A stretch of 22,152 bases of DNA from Chara braunii (lineage: Eukaryota > Streptophyta > Charophyceae > Charales > Characeae). Every line of letters begins with the position of its first letter. Positions within the stretch are counted from its first letter, which is position 1. The stretch lies in NCBI GenBank assembly GCA_003427395.1, contig BFEA01000007.1:4145565-4167716 (forward strand), read 5' to 3'. Positions 7,599 through 16,949 of the stretch are shown piece by piece. The translations under genes and the position numbers were made by a program. The notes under the pieces are model-generated. The model saw only the letters and a list, made by a program, of their open reading frames with translations. It was not told where the DNA came from and made no database searches.

Positions 7599-9460
7599 CC
7601 AATTATCTTATGGTATACGAATAGTGAAATAACTCCCGTGTAAGTTATTTTACTGATCGCTTTCATGTCGAACCAAGTAGTAGGAGGCTTTAGTGAAGGT
7701 CGCCATAATACTTGTTAGACCCTATGATGATTATCATTGAAAGGTGAATGAAATGCACGTGATTGGAATTAAGATACTCAACCTCGAGTTATCTTGTTAC
7801 TCGCTTGCGTATGTTTAAAGTCTATACAAATATATGAAGTTGATAAATTACTGACTAAGTACAAATGCTTATCTAGATACTGAACGAGTAGTATGATAAT
7901 TCAATGATTGAAGGGTCATCCTGCTACTTATTTGAATGTTAGACGATGCGTTATTCAAAACTATAGTAGGAGGCTTCAATGAGGGTCATCCTACTCCTAG
8001 CTTGAACTTAAACTAACTAGTGTTAAAATAGTAGTGGGATATTTTAGTATGAGTTATCTTTCTATTTGTTTTCTGTCTGTTTACTTGTCCTAAACTTGTC
8101 TAATGCAGAACGGGTAGTAGGATATTTCAGTTAGGGTCATCCTATTACTTGTTAAGCTACAAGGAGTAGTGAGGGGCACAAGTGAGGGTCATCGTGTTAC
8201 TTATTTGAAATTTAAACTAATTAGTTTTGATTAAGCAGTATCCTACTACTTGTTTTGTGTTCGCATTCATAAAGATCTGTTAGTTTGATATTGAACGAGT
8301 AGTAGGATACTCCATTGTGGTTCAACCTATTACATGTTCGAGGATCTGACTTATTAATATTCAAGCGATAAAGGGTTTCAGTGAGGGTCATCATATTGTT
8401 TATTTTAATCTAAATTAAATTGTGGTAAAAGAGTGGTGAGGACTTCTTTATAAGACATCTTACTATTTGTTTCCTGTCTGTTTACTTGCTCACAATCAGT
8501 CTAATGTCAAAATAGTAGTAGGATACTATAGTGAGGATCATCGTATTATTTATTTGGAGATTAAGCTACTTATTGTCCAAGAAGTAGGAGGAGGCTCCAT
8601 TGAGGGTCATCAGATTACTTACTTGAATCCAAACTGACTAGTGTTGACAAAGTAGTAGGATACTCCAGTGAGAGTTTTTCTACTACTTACTTGTTGTCTA
8701 TTAAAATAAACTTACTTGAACGGATATTAAGATACTCAAGTGCGGGTCATCCTATTACACTTTCGACGTTAAACTGCGTGTTATTCAAGGGTAGTGAGAG
8801 GCTCGAGTGAGGGTCATCTTATTACTAGTTTGAAGTTTATATTCATCTACAATGTAATAGGATATAATTTGCTTACCGAATGTTAAAAAAAATGGTAGAA
8901 CGCTCCAAAGTAATTTATCCAAGTGTTTGTTTTGTAATTGTCGGTAGTGGGACACTCCAATGTGAGTTATTATACTACTTATATGAATCATCTGTGTATA
9001 AGTTTATTTATTGTTACCCTATAGTTCGTTTGCATGTGTATTAAAATGAATTGAGAGGGTGGTTGAATGCTTCAGTGTGAGTTATTCAGCTACTTGTTTG
9101 AATATAGATTGTCTGAAATTGATAGGTACCGAAAAATTTCAGTTTAAATCGATACGCTACTTGCGTATGTCAGATTAAGAAAAACCAAGATAAATAAAAA
9201 TAAGGTTGTGAGCTATCCAATTGTTTGTTTTGTATTGGTCGGTAGCGAGATACTCCGGTGTGAGTTATCTTACTATTTATATGAATCGTTTATGTATAAT
9301 TTATCTATTTTTATCCTACGGTTTGTTTGCGTATGGATTGAAAGGAATTGAAAGGGTGGTTGGATGTTTCCGTGTGAGTTATCCCACTACTTGTTTGAAT
9401 ATAAATTGCCTATAATTGATCAGTAATGGAAGATTGTGGTGTGAATCGATCCACTAATTG
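7339..9460 (+). repeat. Array of about 25 degenerate hairpin repeats
   Basis: A core of about 40 bp resembling GTAGTAGGATACTCCAGTGA then GGGTCATCCTATTACTTG recurs about 25 times, often at 68-70-bp spacing (for example near 8515, 8583, 8652, 8720 and 8790). Each core is an imperfect palindrome. Clear cases are GTAGTAGGAT at 8114-8123 with ATCCTATTAC at 8139-8148, AGTAGTAG at 8651-8658 with CTACTACT at 8680-8687, and GTAGTGAGA at 8791-8799 with TCTTATTAC at 8817-8825. The apex often keeps CTC-NNNN-GAG. Spacers are also related (AAACTRACTAGTGTT). All cores have the same orientation and no long ORF crosses the array. Confidence 0.8.
7541..7598. repeat. (TA)n microsatellite inside the hairpin array
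   Basis: An alternating TA tract with a few G and C interruptions. It separates hairpin units near 7490 and 7620. Confidence 0.9.
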
Positions 9461-9500
9461 CGTAAGTCAGATTAAGAAGAACCAAAAAAAAATAAAAAAA
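8942..9500 (+). repeat. 298-bp higher-order repeat, two copies
   Basis: CGGTAG(T/C)G(G/A)GA(C/T)ACTCC at 8942 recurs at 9240. The following sequence stays similar, including TATATGAATC, a TGTTTGAATATA block and GTCAGATTAAGAA. Each copy holds three hairpin cores. The last part of the array was therefore copied as a block rather than one hairpin at a time. Confidence 0.75.
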
Positions 9501-9524
9501 GGTATTTCAGTAGGGAATACCTTT
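9498..9524 (+). other. Perfect 9-bp hairpin after the array
   Basis: AAAGGTATT at 9498-9506 is complementary to AATACCTTT at 9516-9524 around a nine-base loop. It is followed by an A-run with one ambiguous base at 9544. On the RNA level this would be a stable stem just downstream of the array. It could be an array boundary structure or chance. Confidence 0.5.
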
Positions 9525-9781
9525 ATGTGTTAAAAAAAAAAAANAAAGGAAAGGTCAAAGCCGTGAAAAAATAATAATAATAAAAAAAACGCTTTGTAAA
9601 CAGATTCCACTTGTGGACTCTAAAATCATTTGAATGGAGGCTCAAGTTAGAGACAGACTGTATAGAGAGGTTTATGAAGGAGAATTATGGTTTGAGCTTT
9701 TTGATGTTAAAACTGAAACTTACAATCATTATTTGAGGATTCGACCCTCATAAAACAATGTGTAAAAAGTGAAAGTGAGAA

Positions 9782-9892
9782 TGTTGAGTTTTGTCGACAT
9801 GTGTGTGTGTAGGTCGGTGTCATACTGCATTGAGGAAGGATATATAAAAAGGATCCCCACAAATTGCAATTGTCTATTATATTTCGGTAACA
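9782..9892 (+). mobile_element. LTR-like segment, possible short retroelement relic
   Basis: The segment begins TGTTGAG and ends GGTAACA, so it has the TG...CA ends of LTRs. It contains a TATA box (TATATAAAAA at 9841-9850). Purine-rich sequence (AAAAAGTGAAAGTGAGAA, 9764-9781) precedes it like a polypurine tract. AGTTGGT follows it and resembles the start of a tRNA primer site, but the remainder of a Met-type site is absent. No target duplication is seen and at 111 bp it would be very short (TRIM-like). No matching second LTR was found in the window. Confidence 0.3.
9841..9850 (+). promoter_or_regulatory. TATA-box-like motif
   Basis: TATATAAAAA is a good match to a eukaryotic TATA box and lies inside the LTR-like segment. 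No downstream gene is recognisable, so if active it would belong to the relic element. Confidence 0.35.
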
Positions 9893-10073
9893 AGTTGGTT
9901 TTTACCATTTGAACTATTCCCCTGACTTGATACCTCTACCTAAAGACAAACCTTGTAGTCAAATAAATTGTTTTTTTGTGTTCAACACCTGAATATCTTA
10001 GTCGCTCTTAGAGATCCTTTGAAATTAAATGAGGGGGCCGGGTTTAATGAGTCTCAGGAAAAATAGTGTTGCT

Positions 10074-10378
10074 AAGCATGGTTTGGGGAAGTCAGAGACA
10101 TGTCAATGGTGCGGATAGGAAGTTGACTCTCGTTAACATATGACATGTATTTTGTCTTCTACATCTTTTATGCAGACATTGTGGTATGCATTTCTTTGAC
10201 GTTGGACTTGGACTGGCTTGATCGTGTTAACAGTTGTTCAGACACATCACAAATGTTTCACTAGTATTACCCCTTGTGTTATCTTTCTACGATCTTATGT
10301 ATAAGTGTCTCTATTTGCCATACGTTAAAATGTGTGTATCAAATAGTGATAAAATACACTCAAAAAAATAAATAAAAG
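10074..10378 (+). pseudogene. LINE 3' end remnant, zf-RVT-like knuckle
   Basis: One frame reads KHGLGKSETCQWCG, a stop, EVDSR, a stop, then HMTCILSSTSFMQTLWYAF. The Cys residues at 10101 and 10110, His at 10137 and Cys at 10146 followed by an LW pair resemble the zinc-binding segment at the C-terminus of many plant LINE reverse transcriptases (known family pattern CxxC-x8-H-x4-C; here the last gap is shorter). Stops at 10116 and 10134, and another before 10200, mean it is dead. It is followed by an A-rich tail near 10361-10378. No upstream reverse transcriptase domain is recognisable. The match rests on a few residues. Confidence 0.35.
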
Positions 10379-10403
10379 TATATATATATATATATATATA
10401 TAT
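10379..10403. repeat. (TA)n microsatellite
   Basis: An uninterrupted TA tract directly after the A-rich tail, as is common at the ends of LINE insertions. Confidence 0.9.
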
Positions 10404-10669
10404 TTAAAATAACGAGTTACTTGTAAAATTTATATAGCAGGACGATTAGGTCCGCCACAAGTATATTCATATTTCATTTAGCGAAACCCCTGTAACCGTT
10501 TAATTTTCATAAAGGATATACTAGAAGAGTAATTTTTCTTTCGGCGTGAGTCGTGAAAAGGAAAGATCTGCAACCCTCATAACTGTGGGGTTTAATAGAT
10601 CACCCTTCGATTCCAATGGTCCATGTTTGATCGTCCGTGAAAAGGTCGACCTGAGAAATTAAGTCGATT
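10404..10669. other. AT-rich spacer with a partial head-like segment
   Basis: GATCGTCC followed by GGTCGACCT near 10630-10655 resembles the head of the structured repeat (GATCGTCC...GTCGACC), with an insertion. Nothing else is recognisable. Confidence 0.35.
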
Positions 10670-10935
10670 TAGGAGAACAACGCCCCAAAGTTTGATGTTC
10701 AAATGAGTCAGTCTTAGACATCCCACCGCGTTTAACCTATGCTATGACGATCGAGCAAAACGCCCTCGACTGACTTACCTCTGCGATTGCAAGTAAAACC
10801 TTCACACGCGAGTCAGTAGCTCAACAGGGATATGCCTACCTAAGGGTGGTGACAACCCCTCAGGTAGAGAGTTGTACCTCGCGGAGCTCTGTCATGAAAC
10901 AAAGAGTCATTAAAGGTATAGTTGACGCATACGGT
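10670..10935 (+). repeat. Structured dispersed repeat, copy 4
   Basis: This shares GCCCTCG(A/G)CTGA, ACCT(C/A)TGCGATTGCA, GTCAGTAGCT, AGGGATA(C/T)GCC, GGTGGTGACAACCCCT and TTGTACCTCGCGG with copy 1. The central hairpin is stronger here: CTACCT at 10836-10841 pairs with AGGTAG at 10862-10867, and AGGG pairs with CCCT above one A-C mismatch. The lower arm differs from copy 1 on both sides but still pairs. GTTGACGCATA follows, as after copy 1. Confidence 0.6.
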
Positions 10936-12414
10936 CAGAGTGGTGTCTCCACCGACTCAACACACTACCAACCTCCTGCGTAACACGAGGTCCGATACTC
11001 GCCACAGGGTGTGGGACAGTCGTGCCTGACAACGCAATATGTGATATGTCCAATAGTGATTGAAGTCGGCGAGGTGGTTGTATTGAAGAAGACGGGGCAA
11101 ATGAAATGTCCCCCCATGTTGGGCACACTAAAATCGATTGAGCTCTAAGATGTAAAACAAAACGCTCTACCAGTTGTTGATGTCACTGTAATTGTTAATT
11201 GAACACTCATTGCAACACCTGGAGGTGTTCTATTGACGGTTTGTGATTCTTCTCAGAGTGTTAGAGTTTGTCGACCGATTGATGCAACGATCTCTAACGC
11301 TTAAGTAGTTGTGTGTCCTCTGGGATTGCTAGACTTTATACTTTTCACGTTGCATGCTCCGTCAAATATTTGCTTGATGCCCATTGCACGTACGTGGGCA
11401 TGAAAGGGTCATTCTTCAAAATTGGAAAAAGTAAGAGGGAGTTCATGAACACACTTGCTCATATCTACTAGTTGTGGTCTCGCCCAATCAACGATACTGC
11501 ATCAACCATTGGTCTTCAACAAAGGTTTCATGCCCATCATTGCATTTCTTCTCCCCGATGACGCACTGTTAGATTTAGTAAACCATTAACGCTTAACCAT
11601 GGCAGTAGGGGTTCACTTATGTGAATGTCACAAGGGGATGAAATGGCCGTCAAAATTCCCAATGTACAAACGATGACCAACAATGCTGGAATGTCATTGA
11701 AAACTGCAACATCGACGAGTACAACAATGACCAACACAAAACTTGACTTATGATGGCTATATTTAAATACTTGTGGGGCATTTGATCGATGCCCAAGAGG
11801 GTGATCGTGGTAATACTGGCACGTCGGATCCTTGTCCTAAGAACGGTGCAAGTGTGCAGACAACCGGTTTCACACCGCAATTGCAATGGCAGGGCGACAA
11901 CTGTCCTCAACTATGGGATGGCACAAACAACCAAATGTGCGCATTGGAACGCCCATTCTAGCTACAAGCTGTGGAAGGCTAGGCTTGGGGGAATGGAAAG
12001 GAACACTGATACAACAGTTCGGTGCGAATTAATGGACCAGGAAGCCTTCCGGAATGACAAGTGATGGTGAACGATTGTATGGCAATCGCCCTTGGTTGAA
12101 AAATAGAGTGGGAAAGGATGAAAGGGATAGTGGGTGGTGAAGGCGTAATCATGGATGTAAAGGAACGCCAAACATGGGGACTATTTGGCTACCGACATGG
12201 ATGGCATACGGGCACAACATCGTAATCATTTGGGGCATGCATTTTTACGAAACGTGTGAAGCAGTGGGCCGTGAGCACATAAGTGCACGCCTCTGAACTT
12301 TCTTCTGAAGTTCCCGAAATCAGCAATCAAGGGAGTGGGGAACTGCAAGTGACAATGCGATGGCACTTGTCCTTTCGCTCGGGATGGGATCACTTGACCA
12401 TTGGGATGCTAGAT
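10936..12414. other. No recognisable gene; composition shifts
   Basis: Several frames of 60-90 codons exist on both strands but overlap one another and show no family pattern. Around 11500-12300 the base composition moves from the AT-rich island towards the GC-richer right half. A short hairpin (CAAGTG/CACTTG) lies near 12347-12370. I could assign nothing else. Confidence 0.5.
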
Positions 12415-12499
12415 GACCGTGTATTCGGCCCTGGGGGCTTGGTACCAGGTACTCTGCTTTCTCCTTTCCCATTGCTGTTTACTCCCTAGGTGGATCTAC

Positions 12500-12880
12500 G
12501 GATATCACAGGATGTCCGCATACCAGACTGTCCGTTGGGGTTGGAGGGGGTTACCCCCTCTACCCTCCCATAATGTGCACCAGACAGTTCCTGTAGTGGG
12601 GGACCCTGGGACGTGGGTGATGTAGAAATGACCTGTCCTGGGTTTCCAGGCCGGCACGGATGGGCCTGCGGGGTCCCCCTTCTGGGTGGTTTCGGGCGCC
12701 TTGTCGCCAAAGCTATGGGCCCCACACCTTATTCGCCAGGATTTAAAGCCATGACCTGTTTATCAATAGCTACAGGTGTTTACCATTCACCCACATTTGG
12801 GTGGGTCGGCCAGATGCTCTCGGGCAGGGCCGTTCCCGTACAGTGGTGGACCTGATCCTGGGACGTGGCGTGGACAGGTT
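12500..12880. repeat. GC-rich segment with repeated CCTGGGACGTGG motif
   Basis: CCTGGGACGTGG appears at about 12605 and 12857 in direct orientation, with CCTGGG also near 12637. Short open frames on both strands (about 70-80 codons) are Pro/Gly-rich shadows. It may be part of a diverged transposable element, but I cannot name one. Confidence 0.35.
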
Positions 12881-12990
12881 CAGTACCCTACGGAATGAGC
12901 CACGCCGGTTGGCTGGCACTTATTGAAACGGAGGAGGCAACCTCACGAAGATTGTGCGGGTTTCACGAGGGCGTGTGTGACTGTATGAAG

Positions 12991-13065
12991 TGTACGCCCG
13001 TGCGACGTCGTAAGCGGCGTGCGCTCGTGCGAAGTCGTAGCCGGTGTACGCCCGTGCGAAGGAGC
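12991..13065 (+). repeat. 26-27-bp minisatellite, three copies
   Basis: TGTACGCCCGTGCGA at 12991 recurs as a variant at about 13018 and exactly at 13044, with CGTCGTAAGC/AGTCGTAGCC between. The 106-codon frame crossing it encodes an Arg-rich stretch only because of the repeat. Confidence 0.7.
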
Positions 13066-13222
13066 AAATTGAGGTCCAGGCCGTATATCGAAGAGCGCGA
13101 TCATGTTCCTTCGCTCCCCCCTGCTTTTCCCCGCTGTCCCGTTTCGCCCGTTTTTGTTTCACTTGGAACTCGAAACTCGCCATAGGAGGGAAACTGGTGT
13201 AGTGTGAGTATGCGCTCACACC

Positions 13223-13460
13223 GCGCCAGCGCTGCACGCACCAGCTGTAAGGGAAGCCGGTCGGCGACCGCGGCAACGAGTGATGTGCGCCTTGGAGGAG
13301 AGGTGAGTCTCTTTCATCTCTTTCCCTGTCCATGTCGTTCTCTCCATTCATCATATTTTAGGCGTCCGCCTTTTCTCGTTTCTTCAGTCTTCTTTCATTC
13401 TTGTCTGTCTGTCGATCGTCGCGCGCGGGCGCGTGTGTGCGCGTGCTCTTGGCCGGTGTA
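13223..13460 (+). repeat. Duplicated GC-rich segment, copy 1
   Basis: GCCAGCGCTGCACGCACCAG followed by CTGTAAGGGAAGCCGGTCG resembles the segment at 15068-15110, offset by about 1845 bp. Both are followed, after a pyrimidine-rich stretch, by a CGCGCG/GTGTGCGCGTG tract and TC(T)TGGCCG or TCTCGGCCG (13418-13456 here). Downstream both copies also lead to CTC-rich tracts. This suggests a segmental or element duplication with heavy divergence. Confidence 0.5.
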
Positions 13461-13762
13461 GTCAATTGGCCCGATTTGTTTTTGAAGGGCCAATGAAGTA
13501 ATCACAGCATCTTTCTTTTTTCGTTTTTTGCCCGTTCGGCGGCAAAAGGCTTTGAAGATGACTAAATATAAACAAATGACATTTCCGAAGTCGAGGGTTT
13601 TTCCGAGATGTGGAGTTGTAGTTACTCCAATTATTGTTCCCAACGCATTCGCCTGAAGGATGAAAGAAGGATGAGAATTATGATGACGGTGAGCAGGGAA
13701 ACAAAAATCATATCAAAATCATTATCGTCTCAGCCCCGCTCCTTTCCCGCTCCCTTGTCCTT

Positions 13763-13807
13763 CTCCTCCTCCTCCTCCTCCTCCTCCTCCTCCTCCTCCT
13801 CCTCCTC
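13763..13807. repeat. (CTC)n microsatellite
   Basis: About 15 CTC triplets. The Ser-run open frame on the + strand across it is explained by the repeat. Confidence 0.95.
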
Positions 13808-14199
13808 ATCGTCATCTTTCGATTCGTCAGTCATTTCTCGTCATTTTCACTTCTCCTCGTTGTTCCACACTGTCCCCCAACAACACCTTGGTATGCTTGT
13901 CGAAATCGAGCGATTTCCGTCGTTCTCGACAGCCTGACAGGGACCCTACCCACCGTCGATCCGTCCCACTGCACCCGGACATCCCCTTAACATCCACTCC
14001 AACGATGTACAAACTTCCGTTGTCCCCCGAGCACAACGCACCGTCATCATGGATGTACCGGACGAGAAAGATCCCTTGTATAAAATTCATGACCAGGGCG
14101 CGTTGTGTTCGGGTGAAGACGGTAGCTTTTGGGGGAGCCGACCAGAGAGCGATCATGGCGGGATGTGACGTGCGCCGTGCGGGAGAGATCTGTCTTTTT

Positions 14200-14237
14200 C
14201 TCTCTCTCTCTCTGTTTCTCTCTCTCTCTCTCTCTCG
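14200..14237. repeat. (TC)n microsatellite
   Basis: TC repeats with one TGTT interruption. The Leu/Ser and Arg/Glu frames across it are artefacts of the repeat. Confidence 0.92.
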
Positions 14238-14977
14238 TCCTCCATCGTATCCTTCTTGCTTTGCTGTGTTCTTTACTCGTCGTCACACCACCCGTCTGTG
14301 TGTTTGTATTGCGCGTGCGCGTGCGGAGGTACTTCATATCGCTCTCTGATCAGTTGGTGAACGGCCGACGAAACTTAGAAGGCATCTTCCTTGTCGTTTC
14401 TACCCGGATATTTTTTTTTAATCAGGGGAGGTGATTGTGAACTGGTAATAGGATAAGCTAATAAGGAAGCGTTCAAAAATCGACTGTTTTTCTACTCAGC
14501 AAATGAATTACTACTTGAAGACGAAATATTTTGCAAGATGTGGAGGGTTAGCCTTAGGAAGTGGAAGAGGAGTAGGAGGCGGAGGACGATCGTGCGGTGG
14601 CGGAGAAGTAATTAAGGGTTTTGAGGACTCTGATCTTTACCGAGGGAAAAGGGAAAGACGAACAAATGGTAGGTGAGAGGGAGCAGAAACGGAAGATACG
14701 AATTCAGCGTACCCGGCTCCTCTTCTTCCTACTTCGACCTCTTCACGTCAGTGTTTACGTTCTTCTTACTTAACTCCAGCCCTTCCTCGTCGTCATGGTT
14801 ATCGCAGATCGACTGCTCCTCCCTCTTCTCTTCTTCTCTTCTCCTCCAGTCAGCTTCGCCATTTGAGCTTGTCCTTCCCACACCGTCCTTCGACAGCGGC
14901 GCAGCGTGTATGTTGAAATTGGATCTCCCACGCCATCTGTGTGTTCAAATTGAATCGCCCAGGTCCACTTCTTCGCG

Positions 14978-15077
14978 GGGCTGGCAGTGGACTTGTTGCC
15001 ACGTGGACGATAGGGATTTCCTTGAAGGCGAGGTGCGATCCCTATCGTCCTCTTGGCAACAAGTCCAGTGCCAGCCC
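14978..15077. repeat. 40-bp near-perfect inverted repeat, 20-bp loop
   Basis: The left arm (14978-15017, starting GGGCTGGCAGTGGACTTG) and right arm (15038-15077, ending CAAGTCCAGTGCCAGCCC) are reverse complements with three mismatches in 40. They enclose a 20-base loop. Pairing fades outside the arms. The left arm contains GCCACGTGGAC with a G-box core, which is one of the mismatched places. The size fits a small inverted-repeat or miRNA-type precursor, or the two ends of a collapsed transposon. The right arm abuts duplicated segment copy 2. ORFs on both strands cross it in mirrored frames, so they are not independent evidence of coding. Confidence 0.85.
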
Positions 15078-15230
15078 TGCGCACACCAGCTGTGAGCAGA
15101 GCCGATCACGGGTTTTGCAGAGAGAACGACCGTCTTCTTCGCGCTGGTTTCGTCGCGTCTCCTTGCCACTCAGTTTCTTTTCTTTGTGTGCGCACGCGCG
15201 CGGGCTTGTTTGTGTTCTCGGCCGCTTAGG
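15068..15230 (+). repeat. Duplicated GC-rich segment, copy 2
   Basis: GTGCCAGCCCTGCGCACACC then AGCTGTGAGCAGAGCCGATCA parallels 13223-13265. GTGCGCACGCGCGCGGG and CTCGGCCG follow at 15188-15222. It overlaps the end of the inverted repeat by ten bases. Confidence 0.5.
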
Positions 15231-15560
15231 ATTTTCCCTCGTTCTCATCGATCGGTCTCGTTTACAAAATCTATCCCACCCAGCGTCTAAGAGAAAGAAA
15301 GGGGGGAAGCAACTTTACTACGCAAACGGCGCTCGGCTTGGATCTTGACATATTTGCCGTTCCCGATTTATCATCAACGGATAGTCAGTCGTTCAGAAAG
15401 AGAAGAAGAGAAGAGATAAGAAAAATCTCCTTTGCCCCGTCACGCCCTCCTTTATCATCAACGTTTTTGCCACGTCGTCCTCATCGTCGTCGTTGTCGTC
15501 CTCCTCCACCGCACATCGTCCTCCTCCTCGTCGCCGCCCTGCTCATCGTCGTCGTCCCCC

Positions 15561-15605
15561 TCCTCCTCCTCCTCCTCATCGTCGTCGACCTCCTCCTCCT
15601 CCTGC
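15561..15605. repeat. CTC/GTC trinucleotide tract
   Basis: CTC triplets flank a short GTCGTCGAC block, within a wider CTC- and GTC-rich zone (about 15470-15625). The acidic or basic frames on both strands are explained by the triplets. Confidence 0.85.
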
Positions 15606-16949
15606 TCGTGTCTTCCCATGCTCCGCGTCGTCGTATACACCTTCCCCCTTTGATGTTTTCATCGAAGCCGGCAGCTTTCGGGAAAAAAACAAGAAAACGT
15701 GGAGGCGAAGTTGAGGACGACAAGTAGTAGTAGGAGGCGGCATGCTAGGCGGAGGAAGGGGCGGCGGTGGCAGATGACTAGCACGCGTACATGAGGGCAA
15801 TGCAGCCACGTTCAGAGACGTTCGAACTGGTTAAGGTTTTATTTTCACACGAGGACCTTTCAATCTGAAGCGAAGCTGTAATTGCGGTCATGTACATGGA
15901 ACGGACGTCCTAGTGTGAGTATGCCCTAAAGTCTAGAAACGTGCGGAAAATGGAAATAGTGTTCAGGACACTATTCGGAAATCTCGTCTATGCATTTACC
16001 TTCAAGTAGCAAACTTTTCGACGCTGGAATGCTGTGTGTCGATTGTTGGATTCAGTACATATGTTAGTGGGCGGTGCTGCGATGTCGTCGCGCGGAGGAA
16101 GGGAGGGAGGAGGGGTACAGAAGGGGATTTGAAGAGGTTGGGCATCCGGGTGCGGACAATTCGAAAATGTGACGGAAAGATCCATCCATATGAAAGACGG
16201 CATGAGGAAGATAAGATCTTTTGAGGGGAAGAGGATCCCGACATCCGCTCTTCCGGTTCCTCCTCTCACTACCTTCTCCCTTCTCCCTCACTCCCTTAAA
16301 ATGTTGAAAGGAAAAAAAATGAAGAAAAGAATGATCGAAAAGGGGTTAATCACCTCATCGTGGGAAGGGGGAGTGGGAACAGAAACCGGAAGAGAGGATG
16401 TGGACCGGGGTTGATGGGAAGAACGGGGTGATGTTGGCGTGGCGGCGAAGTAGATTGCTATCGGCGGGACACCGCGTAGGGAAGGAACGGCGGGAACCGT
16501 ACCGAAGGAGCTAGAGGTTTGTCGGGATGCGCGGGAGAGGGCGCAATTGCGGCAAGGTGTCGGGGTCGGTGTCAACAGGAGAGGTAATCGTCGTCGGAGT
16601 TGGAAGCGATCGAGGATCGGCAAGTCGGGACACACCTTGAGGAAGGCTACCTGCGCAGCGATACAAGGTCGCGATTAGAGAATGGCGGGAGGAGGTCGGG
16701 GAGGAGAGGCGGTCACTGTCAAGATCGGGATCGTTGATATCCCCGCTTTGTGGAGGTGGGAGAGGGACAGTGTGATGTGTCTGCCGGGATCGGTCATGGA
16801 GAAAACCGGGGATTCGGTCTTGCGGTTCGGGATCTTTCCCCCTCCGGCTTGTTATTTTTGTCCAAATTATTTCATGACAAGGAGTGGTGTGAAGTAGCAA
16901 ATCTGGACGGTTCTCTCTCTCTCGCTCTCCATCTCTCGATCCCGCTGCT
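15606..16949. other. GC-rich non-coding stretch
   Basis: Frames of 60-159 codons occur on both strands (for example the minus frame 16511-16990) and are Arg-, Pro- and Ser-rich. They overlap each other and lack any domain I can recognise. GGAGGCGGCATG...GGCGGTGGC near 15734-15765 resembles GGAGGCGGAGGAC...GGTGGCGG near 14575-14605, another sign of diverged duplication in this half. Confidence 0.45.

Noticed and set aside
7339-9460. CRISPR array
   Set aside because: Repeats are strongly degenerate, spacers are related to each other, the spacing varies, and the context is eukaryotic. No Cas-like gene is nearby.
13827-14156. 109-codon minus-strand frame next to the CTC tract
   Set aside because: No recognisable domain, overlapping + frames of similar length, and no start or splice support.
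14770-15348. Overlapping frames on both strands across the inverted repeat
   Set aside because: The mirrored residues come from the two arms of the inverted repeat, so they do not show coding.
15338-15809. Ser-, Arg-, Glu/Asp- and Pro-rich frames over the CTC/GTC tract
   Set aside because: They are all translations of trinucleotide repeats.
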